From assembly GCA_002404345.1 (NCBI GenBank), contig DHJN01000225.1:9087-15418 (forward strand): a DNA stretch of 6,332 nucleotides. Direction: 5' to 3'. The stretch comes from Actinobacteria bacterium UBA4719 (GTDB lineage: Bacteria > Actinomycetota > Actinomycetes > Actinomycetales > Dermatophilaceae). Made by a program: the position numbers and the translations under genes. The notes under the pieces are model-generated. The model saw only the letters and a program-made list of their open reading frames with translations, was not told the DNA's origin and searched no databases. The number at the start of each line of letters is the position of its first letter. The first letter of the stretch is position 1. This document shows positions 1 to 6,112 of the stretch, one piece after another.

Positions 1-45
1 CGAGGTTTGCGCGGTCGCGAGGTGCACGGTCCCTAGGTTTGCGCG
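1..45 (+). repeat. 32-bp-period repeat array A (end of array, cut by window edge)
   Basis: A full core (CACGGTCCCTAGGTTTG followed by CGCG) lies at 25-45. The tail of a preceding copy (one mismatch, CGAGGTTTGCGCG) lies at 1-13, exactly 32 bp upstream. The 11-bp spacer between them (14-24, GTCGCGAGGTG) differs from spacers in the other arrays except for a loose GGTG-like end. The array begins before the window and stops 6 bp from the dfrA stop codon. Read in the direction of dfrA transcription it is CGCGCAAACCTAGGGACCGTG-like, directly downstream of the gene. The function is unknown; a transcript-end or protein-binding role is only inference. Confidence 0.75.
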
Positions 46-51
46 GTGAGG

Positions 52-516
52 TCAGCGATTGCGGTGGTAGGTCGCGAAGGCGAAACCCTCATGCTGTTCT
101 CTCGCGGTCTCGTGCCATTGGTCGGGCTCGATCGCCGGGAACCACGTGTCGCCCTCGGGTGACTGCTCGATCTCGGTCAGCATCAGCCGGTCGGCGAACG
201 GCATGGCTTGTCGATAGACCTCGCCGCCGCCGACGACGAACACCTCGGTCGGTCCGGCCAGCGCCAGGGCCTCGGCCAGCGAGTGAGCGACCTCGACGCT
301 GGGGGCGTGCCAACCCTGCTCACGGGTGATCACCACGGTGCGACGGCCTGGCAGCGCACGGCCGATCGAGTCGTACGTCTTGCGCCCCATCACCATGGTG
401 TGACCCATCGTGGTGGCCTTGAAATGTGCCAGATCCTGCGGCAGGTGCCACGGCAGGTCGCCGCCACGCCCGATCACGAGATTGGCGCCCACAGCGGCAA
501 GCAAGGTGATCGTCAT
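52..516 (-). CDS. dfrA: Dihydrofolate reductase
   Basis: This 154-residue protein reduces 7,8-dihydrofolate to tetrahydrofolate with NADPH in the cytoplasm, restoring the folate that thymidylate synthase oxidises. The DHFR fold is clear over the whole length: N-terminal [14 protein letters not shown]; substrate-site [13 protein letters not shown] (residues 21-33), where D28 matches the catalytic Asp27 of E. coli; [11 protein letters not shown] (42-52); [10 protein letters not shown] (55-64); the NADPH-binding VVGGGEVY (94-101); and a Thr at 114 in LMLTEIE. Length is normal for chromosomal FolA/DfrA. The ATG overlaps the thyA stop (ATGA, 513-516) and no strong independent ribosome site is visible, so translation is probably coupled to thyA. 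The stop at 52-54 lies next to repeat array A. The symbol folA is equally valid. Confidence 0.97.
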   Translation of the reverse strand: MTITLLAAVGANLVIGRGGDLPWHLPQDLAHFKATTMGHTMVMGRKTYDSIGRALPGRRTVVITREQGWHAPSVEVAHSLAEALALAGPTEVFVVGGGEVYRQAMPFADRLMLTEIEQSPEGDTWFPAIEPDQWHETAREQHEGFAFATYHRNR

Positions 517-1307
517 ACGGCGATCGGGGCCTTGATGGCGGGGTGCGGGTCGTAGCCCACCAGTTCGATGTCGGGCTCGACGAATTCGTCGATCCCCGTG
601 CGGTCAGGGTTGATCCGCAGCCAGGGGAGTGCGCGGGGCTCTCGGGTCAGCTGCAGGCGGGCCTGGTCGAGGTGGTTGAGGTAGAGGTGGGCGTCACCCA
701 GCGTGTGCACGAAGTCGCCCGGCTCGAGCTCGCAGACCTGCGCGACCATCATCGTCAACAACGCATAGGACGCGATGTTGAACGGTACGCCGAGGAAGAT
801 GTCGGCCGAGCGCTGGTAGAGCTGGCAGGAGAGCCGGCCGTCGGCGACGTAGAACTGGAACATCGTGTGGCACGGCGGCAGGGCCATGCTCTCGATGTCG
901 GCGACGTTCCAGGCACTGACGATGTGCCGACGCGAGTCCGGGTTGGAGCGGATCGACGCGATCACCGCGGCGATCTGGTCGACGGAGCCGCCGTCAGGGG
1001 TGGGCCAGGAACGCCACTGGTGCCCATAGACCGGACCGAGGTCACCGTATTCGTCGGCCCACTCGTCCCAGATCGTCACGCCGCGTTCCTGCAACCAGCC
1101 GACGTTGGTGTCACCGCGCAGGAACCAGATCAGCTCCGCGATGACCGACTTCATGTGCAGCTTCTTGGTCGTCGTGGCCGGGAACCCCGCAGCGAGGTCG
1201 AAGCGCATCTGATGGCCGAAGACGCTGAGGGTGCCGGTGCCGGTGCGGTCGGCCTTGGCCGTCCCGTTCTCCAGGACGTGGCTGAGAAGGTCCAGATACT
1301 GACGCAC
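513..1307 (-). CDS. thyA: Thymidylate synthase (ThyA, folate-dependent)
   Basis: ThyA methylates dUMP to dTMP using 5,10-methylenetetrahydrofolate and releases dihydrofolate, the substrate of the neighbouring dfrA product. From the GTG at 1305-1307 the protein is [15 protein letters not shown]..., 264 residues, the same length as E. coli ThyA and collinear with it. Visible landmarks are [17 protein letters not shown] (20-36), R21 for phosphate binding, [19 protein letters not shown] (80-98), the nucleophile C146 in [24 protein letters not shown] (165-177) with R166, D169 and N177, and the C-terminal KAPIAV. The frame stays open upstream to 1655, but that part is unrelated to ThyA and lies opposite dapA. 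A second in-frame GTG (1320-1322) would add five residues. No Shine-Dalgarno precedes either start, so a leaderless transcript is possible. The stop overlaps the dfrA start. Confidence 0.96.
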   Translation of the reverse strand: MRQYLDLLSHVLENGTAKADRTGTGTLSVFGHQMRFDLAAGFPATTTKKLHMKSVIAELIWFLRGDTNVGWLQERGVTIWDEWADEYGDLGPVYGHQWRSWPTPDGGSVDQIAAVIASIRSNPDSRRHIVSAWNVADIESMALPPCHTMFQFYVADGRLSCQLYQRSADIFLGVPFNIASYALLTMMVAQVCELEPGDFVHTLGDAHLYLNHLDQARLQLTREPRALPWLRINPDRTGIDEFVEPDIELVGYDPHPAIKAPIAV

Positions 1308-1386
1308 AAATGCAAGGTACACAGGAGTCGCGCACGATGACCAGCGACGGGATCTGTTTCGCGCCTTTTGTTCGGAGGGCGATATC
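1308..1386. promoter_or_regulatory. Divergent thyA / dapA intergenic promoter region
   Basis: This 79-bp gap separates the divergent thyA-dfrA and dapA-rnj pairs, so promoters for both should lie here or just inside the neighbouring genes. On the minus strand, TGGTCA, 18 bp, then TACCTT ends six bases before the thyA GTG. That is a weak match to a sigma-70-type promoter and would give a nearly leaderless mRNA. On the plus strand the only firm signal is GGAGGG (1374-1379), a Shine-Dalgarno seven bases before the dapA GTG. No convincing -35/-10 pair was found for dapA. A small inverted repeat (GTCGC at 1327-1331, GCGAC at 1344-1348) is too short to name as an operator. Confidence 0.4.
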
Positions 1387-2286
1387 GTGGCCCTCATGTC
1401 TAGTGCGCCCCTCTTTGGCCGAGTCCTCACAGCCATGGTCAGCCCGATGAACCCCGATGGCTCCCTTGACCTGGAGGGCGCTGCGGAACTGGCTGTGCAC
1501 CTGGTGGACAACGGCCACGACGGACTGGTCGTCAACGGCACCACCGGGGAGTCGCCCACCACCACGGACGCCGAGAAGGTCGACCTCGTGCGCGTCGTCG
1601 TTGAAGCCGTCGGGCACCGGGCCCACATCCTCGCCGGCGCCGGCAGCAACAACACCGCGCACTCGGTCGAGAGCGCCCGGGCCGCCGCAAAGGCAGGCGC
1701 GCAGGGCCTGCTGATCGTGACGCCGTACTACAACAAGCCGCCCCAGGAAGGGGTCCTCGCGCACTTCACCACGGTGGCCGACGCAACCGATCTGCCGGTG
1801 ATGGTCTACGACATCCCTGGACGGACCGGCATACCGATCTACACCCAGACGTTGCTGCGGATGGCCGACCATCCCCGGATCGTCGCCGTCAAGGATGCCA
1901 AGGGTGACCTGTTCGCCGCCAGCGAGGTCATGGCGGCCACCGACCTGCAGTGGTACTCCGGGGACGACGCACTGAACCTCGCGCACCTCACCCAGGGCGC
2001 GGTGGGCATCGTCAGCGTCGTCGGCCACCTAGCCGGCAGGCAGTACGCGGAGATGATCGCCGCAGTCGGGCAGGGCAACCTCGCGCGGGCCATCGAGATT
2101 CACCGGCAGCTGATCCCCGCGGTCAACGCCGTCATGCACATCACCCAGGGCCCGATCACCGTCAAGGCCGCACTACACGATCGGGGCGTCATCGCCTCGG
2201 ATTCCGTGCGTCTGCCGTTGGTCGCAGCCACCAACGACCAGCTCGCCCAGGTGCGAGAGGGTCTTCAACAGTCAGGACTGAATTGA
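1387..2286 (+). CDS. dapA: 4-hydroxy-tetrahydrodipicolinate synthase
   Basis: DapA condenses pyruvate with aspartate-4-semialdehyde, the first committed step to diaminopimelate (cell wall) and lysine. The 299-residue protein is a complete TIM-barrel lyase of usual length. Family signatures are [11 protein letters not shown] (48-58) with T52 and T53 at the pyruvate site, [12 protein letters not shown] (111-122), VYDIPGRTG (140-148) with the catalytic Y141 and R146, and the Schiff-base lysine K169 in VAVKDAKGD. The GTG at 1387 is chosen because GGAGGG (1374-1379) precedes it by seven bases; the ATG at 1396 would sit 16 bases away. The gene is divergent from thyA. Its stop overlaps the TTG start of rnj (2283-2286), so the two are co-transcribed and probably translationally coupled, the dapA-rnj order known from mycobacteria and other actinobacteria. 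Confidence 0.96.
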   Translation: MALMSSAPLFGRVLTAMVSPMNPDGSLDLEGAAELAVHLVDNGHDGLVVNGTTGESPTTTDAEKVDLVRVVVEAVGHRAHILAGAGSNNTAHSVESARAAAKAGAQGLLIVTPYYNKPPQEGVLAHFTTVADATDLPVMVYDIPGRTGIPIYTQTLLRMADHPRIVAVKDAKGDLFAASEVMAATDLQWYSGDDALNLAHLTQGAVGIVSVVGHLAGRQYAEMIAAVGQGNLARAIEIHRQLIPAVNAVMHITQGPITVKAALHDRGVIASDSVRLPLVAATNDQLAQVREGLQQSGLN

Positions 2287-3968
2287 GCCACCCCCATCCC
2301 GAGCTGACCTCACCGCCGAAGCTGGCGAAGAACGCCGTACGCATCGTTGCGCTCGGTGGTCTGGGCGAGGTTGGCCGCAACATGTCAGTCATCGAGCACG
2401 CAGGACGGTTGCTGATCGTCGACTGCGGAGTGCTCTTCCCCGAGGACCACCACCCCGGCGTCGACCTGATCCTGCCGGACTTCGAGTACATCCGGGACCG
2501 GCTCGACGACATCGACGCGATCGTGCTCACCCATGGTCACGAGGACCATATCGGGGCCGTGCCGTACCTCCTTCGCCTCAAGGCCGACATCCCGCTGATC
2601 GGTTCGACGCTGACCCTGGCGATGATCGAGGCAAAGCTCAAGGAGCACCGGATCAAGCCCTACACCCTCACGGTGACCGAGGGTCAGCGCGAGAAGCTGG
2701 GTGTCTTCGACCTCGAGTTCGTCGCGGTCAACCACTCGATCCCGGATGCGCTTGCGGTCTTCGTCCGCACCCCCGCGGGCACCATCCTGCACACCGGCGA
2801 CTTCAAGATGGACCAGCTGCCCCTGGACGGTCGCATCACGGACCTGCGGGCGTTCGCTCGGCTCGGCGAGGAGGGCGTGGACCTGTTCATGACCGACTCG
2901 ACCAACGCCGAGGTGCCCGGTTTCACGACCGCCGAGCGCGACATCGCCCCGGCCATCGAGACCGTATTCCGCAACGCGAGGCGCCGGGTCATCGTCGCCT
3001 GCTTCTCCTCGCACGTCCACCGCGTCCAGCAGGTGCTCGACGGGGCCCATGCGAACGGCCGCAAGGTCGCCATGGTCGGTCGCTCGATGCTGCGCAACAT
3101 GGGCATCGCCGAGGACCTCGGCTACCTCAAGGTGCCGCCGGGCGTCCTGGTCGACCTCAAGAAGCTCACCGACTATCCGGACGACAAGATCGTTCTGATC
3201 TGTACCGGCTCCCAGGGTGAGCCGATGGCCGCCCTCTCACGGATGGCCAACCGGGACCACAAGATCGAGGTCGGTCAGGGCGACACCGTCCTGCTGGCGT
3301 CCTCGCTGATCCCTGGCAACGAGAACGCCGTCTACCGCATCATCAACGGCCTGATGCGCCTGGGCGCCGAGGTCGTGCACAAGGGCAACGCCAAGGTTCA
3401 CGTCTCTGGCCATGCCAGCGCCGGTGAGCTGCTCTACTGCTACAACATCGTCAAGCCGCGCAACGTCATGCCGGTCCACGGCGAGTGGCGTCACCTCGTG
3501 GCCAACGCCGACCTGGCCGTCAAGACCGGTATTCCGCGCAACCGGGTCGTGCTGGCTGAGGACGGTGTGGTAGTCGACCTCGTCGACGGGGTGGCGAGCA
3601 TCGTGGGTGCCGTGCCGTGCGGATACGTCTACGTTGACGGCTCATCTGTCGGCGAGACCACCGAGGCCCTGCTGAAGGATCGTCGCATCCTGCGCGACGA
3701 GGGCTTCGTCACGATCATCGTCGTTCGCGACGCGGCGACCGGAAAGGTCGCCGCCGGGCCTGAGATCCAGGCTCGTGGGTTTGCCGAGGACCAGGACATC
3801 TTCGATCAGGTGCTGCCCAGGCTCGAGCAGGCACTCGCGGATGCGGCCATCAACGGGGTCACCGACTCGTTCCAGCTGCAGCAGATCATCCGCCGGACGG
3901 TCGGTTCGTGGCTCGGCGGCCGGTTGCGCCGCCGGCCGATGATCATCCCTATCGTCATCGACGCGTAG
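2283..3968 (+). CDS. rnj: Ribonuclease J
   Basis: RNase J is a metallo-beta-lactamase/beta-CASP nuclease with 5'-3' exonuclease and endonuclease activity, acting in mRNA decay and rRNA maturation. The TTG start gives 561 residues, close to the mycobacterial enzyme. Zinc-site motifs are THGHEDHIG (83-91), NHSIPDAL (150-157) and HTGDFK (170-175). The beta-CASP domain follows (for example VACFSSHVHRVQQ, 238-250), then HVSGHASAGE (373-382), PVHGEWRH (397-404) and a C-terminal domain ending in RRRPMIIPIVIDA. The TTG at 2283-2285 overlaps the dapA stop in ATTGA and has AGGA (2274-2277) five bases upstream. The frame continues open upstream to 1950, but that portion is dapA read in another frame and lacks family resemblance. 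A repeat array starts about 35 bases after the stop. Confidence 0.96.
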   Translation: MSHPHPELTSPPKLAKNAVRIVALGGLGEVGRNMSVIEHAGRLLIVDCGVLFPEDHHPGVDLILPDFEYIRDRLDDIDAIVLTHGHEDHIGAVPYLLRLKADIPLIGSTLTLAMIEAKLKEHRIKPYTLTVTEGQREKLGVFDLEFVAVNHSIPDALAVFVRTPAGTILHTGDFKMDQLPLDGRITDLRAFARLGEEGVDLFMTDSTNAEVPGFTTAERDIAPAIETVFRNARRRVIVACFSSHVHRVQQVLDGAHANGRKVAMVGRSMLRNMGIAEDLGYLKVPPGVLVDLKKLTDYPDDKIVLICTGSQGEPMAALSRMANRDHKIEVGQGDTVLLASSLIPGNENAVYRIINGLMRLGAEVVHKGNAKVHVSGHASAGELLYCYNIVKPRNVMPVHGEWRHLVANADLAVKTGIPRNRVVLAEDGVVVDLVDGVASIVGAVPCGYVYVDGSSVGETTEALLKDRRILRDEGFVTIIVVRDAATGKVAAGPEIQARGFAEDQDIFDQVLPRLEQALADAAINGVTDSFQLQQIIRRTVGSWLGGRLRRRPMIIPIVIDA

Positions 3969-4000
3969 CAAGCCACCCGGAATACAGTTCCCGCCCCAAC

Positions 4001-4082
4001 TGGCAAACCTAGGGACCGTGCCGTCACCACATGGCCAAACCTATGGACCGTGCCGTTACCACATGGCCAAACCTAGGTTTGG
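4001..4082 (-). repeat. 32-bp-period repeat array B, ending in a 16-bp palindrome
   Basis: Three cores are read on the minus strand: 4004-4020 (CACGGTCCCTAGGTTTG), 4036-4052 (one change, CCATAGG) and a half copy at 4068-4077, each exactly 32 bp apart. The spacers between cores are close to CCATGTGGTGACGG. The half copy meets a facing copy, making the perfect palindrome CCAAACCTAGGTTTGG at 4067-4082. The array lies 35 bp beyond the rnj stop and reads CAAACCTAGGGACCGTG in the rnj direction, the same sense relative to its gene as arrays A and C. There is no T-run, so it is not a classical intrinsic terminator. Confidence 0.8.
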
Positions 4083-4102
4083 TCCCTGCCTGATGGCATG
4101 AT

Positions 4103-4118
4103 CCCTAGGTTTTGCGGG
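4103..4118 (+). repeat. Solitary copy of the CCTAGGTTT repeat core, plus orientation
   Basis: CCCTAGGTTTTGCGGG matches the core of the repeat family except for an extra T. It points the opposite way to array B and is about 30 bases upstream of the possible small gene at 4147. It has no clear 32-bp partner. It looks like a diverged or displaced unit. Confidence 0.55.
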
Positions 4119-4146
4119 TCGCTACGTCCTGGGGGAGAATGGGTTG

Positions 4147-4362
4147 GTGATAACCACCCTGTTTGCCTGGGCCGTCAGTTCGGCTCCCGGCGTAGTGGAC
4201 GCACTTGGCCTCCCGATCTCCACCACATCCTTCGGTCCGCGCAAGGCCTTTGCCGTGCTGGTTGTGGCCTTCGCGTTCGTGCTTGGGGCGATGTTCCTCG
4301 GTGGACACCTAGGAGAAGCGTCAAGGCGGCGACGTGACAAGCGTCGAGACAAACGCCACTGA
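4147..4362 (+). CDS. Possible small membrane protein with basic C-terminal tail
   Basis: This is a 71-residue frame from GTG at 4147, with GGGGGAG (4131-4137) nine bases upstream; TTG at 4144 would add one residue. The product has a moderately hydrophobic N-terminus (2-26), a strong hydrophobic segment AFAVLVVAFAFVLGAMFLGG (34-53) that could cross the membrane, and a very basic end RRRRDKRRDKRH. Under the positive-inside rule the tail would face the cytoplasm. The stretch ISTTSFGPRKAFAVLVVAF faintly recalls the first conserved block of PiT phosphate permeases (a small residue-Thr patch, then PR/PK, then a helix ending in GA), so a degraded permease fragment is one idea, weakly held. Roughly a third of its codons end in A or T, more than in the flanking genes. 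It sits between facing repeat arrays. It could be a real small gene, a relic or chance. Confidence 0.35.
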   Translation: MITTLFAWAVSSAPGVVDALGLPISTTSFGPRKAFAVLVVAFAFVLGAMFLGGHLGEASRRRRDKRRDKRH

Positions 4363-4380
4363 CAAGCCACGTCCTTGCGG

Positions 4381-4529
4381 CAACGTCTTCAGGTTTGGTC
4401 GCCTCGGGACGTCACCGTGCCTAGGTTTGCGCGCCTGGTGACGTCACCGTGCCTAGGTTTGCGCGAGAGCTCGCCGCACGGTGCCTAGGTTTGCTCGCGA
4501 AGTGGCGGCACCGTCCCTAGGTTTGCGGA
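4381..4529 (+). repeat. 32-bp-period repeat array C (four good units plus one degenerate)
   Basis: Cores start at 4413, 4445, 4477 and 4509, each exactly 32 bp apart, with sequence CAC(C/G)GT(G/C)CCTAGGTTTGC. A degenerate copy starts at 4381, still in phase (14 of 21 core positions kept). The 11-bp spacers vary: CCTCGGGACGT, CCTGGTGACGT, AGAGCTCGCCG, CGAAGTGGCGG. The first two end in GACGT. The second, with the next core, forms the palindrome GGTGACGTCACC (4437-4448). ACGGTGCC (4478-4485) and GGCACCGT (4507-4514) form an 8-bp inverted repeat between neighbouring units. The array ends 13 bp from the stop codon of the PLP-enzyme gene and, in that gene's direction, reads CAAACCTAGG. It is not a CRISPR. 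Confidence 0.85.
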
Positions 4530-4542
4530 TTGGGTTGGCGGG

Positions 4543-6060
4543 CTACCAGGGGCGGGGAAGGGTGAGGTCGCGCGGGTCGTCGATGGCGGTCCAGCCTTGC
4601 GAGGTGTGCTCGTACTCGAACGTCGGGCCTTCATCGACCAGAGTGGCGATTGCGCCGAGCAGACGCGCGACATGCTCCGCGTTGTTGGCCAGGCCGACGC
4701 TGGCGCGCACGGCGGTCTTGGGGGAGTCGCCGTCGTGCGGGTCCTGCAGGAGGGCGTCGACCAGCAGGTGAGCGCAGAACTTGCCGTCGCGGACGCCTAT
4801 GCCGTACTCCGCCGAGAGCACCGCGGACACCAGCGAGGAGTCGAGGCCGTCGATGGTGAAGGTGGCGACGCCGACTCGGTCGTGCTCAGGTCCGAAGATC
4901 GAGTACGTCGTGACGCCGTCGATGGCTGCCAGGCCGGCTCGCAGTTGCTCGGCGAGCGCACCCTCGTGTGCCTCGATGACATCGCGGTGGGTGCCGAGAG
5001 CGGAGCAGGCGGCGGCGATGGCAATGGCGCCGATGACGTTGGGGCTGCCGGCCTCGTGCCGTGCCGCACCCTCGGTCCAAAGGGTCTGGCTGCTGGTGAC
5101 CTTTGCGGTCGCCCCGCCACCAAGCAGGTATGGCGCTGCCTCGTTCAGCCAGTCGGCACGCCCGGCCAGCACGCCGGCACCGAAGGGGGCATAGATCTTG
5201 TGGCCGGAGAAGGCCACGTAGTCGACTCCGAGCGCCTCGATGTCGATCTTCTTGTGGGGGGCAAGCTGCGCCGCGTCGAGGGCGACTCGCGCGTCATACC
5301 GCTTGGCAATGCTGACGATCGACTCGATCGGCCACAGCTCGCCGGTGACGTTCGAGGCGCCGGTGACCACGATGAGGCGGGGCCCGTTTGTCGTCGTCTC
5401 GGCGGAGCTGCGAAGGGCGCTCTCGAGCAGGATCAGGGCGTCCTGCGCGCTATCTGGGACGGGGATCCGGACCGTGCGCGCCGGGTTCCAGGGCAGCAGG
5501 GCTGCGTGGTGCTCGGACTCGAAGACGAAGGTGGTCGTGTCCTTGGGCAGACTCCGTCCGAGCAGGTTCAGCGAGTCGGTCGAGTTGCGGGTGAACACGA
5601 CGAGGTCCTCTTCGCGCGCACCGACGAAGCCGTGGACCTGGGTGCGTGCCTCTTCGTACCACCCGCTGGTGATGCGTGAGGCGTAGCCGTTGCCGCGGTG
5701 CACGGAGGAGTAGGTGCGAAGGGCGATGTCAACGGCGGCCTTGACTGATTCCAGAGCGGGCGTCGATGCGGCGTGGTCGAAGTTCGCATAGTCCACGACC
5801 GTGCGGTGCAGCGTCGGAACGCCGAGGTCTGCGGACACCGTTCTCGGAGGGCTAGCGAACGCTGTCGTGCTCGTGCTCGTGGTCGTGGTCGTGGTCGTGG
5901 TCGTGGCAGTAGTCGTGGTCGGTGTCGTTGCCGTGGTCCTGGTCATGGTCGTGGGTAGTGCCGGTGTCGGTACCGCACGCAGGTGGTCCCGGGTGGGGGT
6001 CGGTGCCGGGGCGGCGTCCCTGATCGGGCGCACCTGGCGGCTGATCGTGGAGATCGACAT
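4543..6060 (-). CDS. Class V aminotransferase-fold PLP enzyme, cysteine desulfurase-like, with Thr-rich N-terminal extension
   Basis: This 505-residue fold-type I PLP enzyme resembles the SufS/CsdA group, which takes sulfur from cysteine as an enzyme-bound persulfide. Seen here (numbered from the ATG): NFDHAASTPALE (93-104), SSVHRGNGYAS (118-128), RNSTDSLNLL, ESEHHAALLPW (181-191) with the PLP-stacking His, DAAQLAPHKKID (262-273), the Schiff-base lysine K288 in FSGHKIYAPFGAG, RDGKFCAHLL with C429 at the place of the desulfurase cysteine, and RASVGLAN (452-459). The core is about 417 residues, normal for the family; the first 88 are extra and include a Thr-rich run (about 37-66). ATG at 6060 is preferred because AGGAG (6070-6074) is nine bases upstream; the in-frame TTG at 6069 abuts AGGAG. 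The gene stands alone behind a SAM-IV-type riboswitch, which points to sulfur amino acid metabolism. True substrate unknown; other class V lyases are possible. Confidence 0.88.
   Translation of the reverse strand: MSISTISRQVRPIRDAAPAPTPTRDHLRAVPTPALPTTMTRTTATTPTTTTATTTTTTTTTSTSTTAFASPPRTVSADLGVPTLHRTVVDYANFDHAASTPALESVKAAVDIALRTYSSVHRGNGYASRITSGWYEEARTQVHGFVGAREEDLVVFTRNSTDSLNLLGRSLPKDTTTFVFESEHHAALLPWNPARTVRIPVPDSAQDALILLESALRSSAETTTNGPRLIVVTGASNVTGELWPIESIVSIAKRYDARVALDAAQLAPHKKIDIEALGVDYVAFSGHKIYAPFGAGVLAGRADWLNEAAPYLLGGGATAKVTSSQTLWTEGAARHEAGSPNVIGAIAIAAACSALGTHRDVIEAHEGALAEQLRAGLAAIDGVTTYSIFGPEHDRVGVATFTIDGLDSSLVSAVLSAEYGIGVRDGKFCAHLLVDALLQDPHDGDSPKTAVRASVGLANNAEHVARLLGAIATLVDEGPTFEYEHTSQGWTAIDDPRDLTLPRPW
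5865..5906. repeat. In-frame hexanucleotide microsatellite encoding poly-Thr
   Basis: Two TCGTGC units are followed by five perfect TCGTGG units on the plus strand (5877-5906); imperfect copies continue to about 5956. On the coding (minus) strand this is ACC/ACG and gives the run of threonines in the N-terminal extension of the PLP enzyme. Because the unit is six bases, gain or loss of units would change linker length without shifting the frame. Confidence 0.85.
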
Positions 6061-6069
6061 GTGGCTCAA

Positions 6070-6112
6070 CTCCTAAAGGTCCGGTGGACCTTCGGTGATG
6101 TACGCCTCAGGT
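6070..6112 (-). promoter_or_regulatory. Riboswitch expression platform with ribosome binding site
   Basis: On the minus strand AAGGTCC (6092-6086), loop ACC and GGACCTT (6082-6076) form a 7-bp hairpin that ends one base before the Shine-Dalgarno AGGAG (6074-6070). The same AGGTCC can instead pair with GGACCT at 6114-6109, whose first bases also belong to the riboswitch pseudoknot strand CGCGG (6117-6113). Inferred switch: with SAM bound, the pseudoknot takes CGCGG and leaves AAGGTCC free to fold next to the ribosome site (off); without SAM, the alternative helix keeps the site open (on). There is no U-run, so control is more likely translational than by termination. Confidence 0.55.

Noticed and set aside
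543..1340. 265-residue plus-strand reading frame
   Set aside because: It is the reverse complement of thyA; its product has no recognisable family and it arises from high GC content.
1308..1655. N-terminal extension of ThyA to 380 residues
   Set aside because: The frame is open but runs antisense to dapA and carries no ThyA-like sequence; the 264-residue form matches the family exactly.
1950..2282. N-terminal extension of RNase J to 672 residues
   Set aside because: This part is dapA in another frame, with an Arg/Pro-rich low-complexity product and no similarity to RNase J.
3913..3941. GC-rich inverted repeat near the end of rnj as a terminator
   Set aside because: GGCGGCC/GGCCGCC-like symmetry lies inside the coding sequence, is expected from Gly/Arg codons in GC-rich DNA, and has no T-run.
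4001..4120. Intrinsic terminator of rnj or integron attC site
   Set aside because: The palindromes lack a following T-run, and there is no integrase or attC core-site pair. The arrays may still influence transcript ends, but not as a classical hairpin terminator.
4381..4529. CRISPR array
   Set aside because: The cores are about 21 bp, spacers only 11 bp and partly alike, copies occur in three scattered places in both orientations, and no cas gene is visible.
4597..5679. 360-residue plus-strand reading frame
   Set aside because: It is antisense to the PLP-enzyme gene, which has clear catalytic motifs; the long frame is a GC-rich shadow.
5801..6076. Plus-strand frame with a poly-Val run resembling a membrane helix
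   Set aside because: The valines are simply the complement of the Thr-coding hexanucleotide tract, and no ribosome site supports it.
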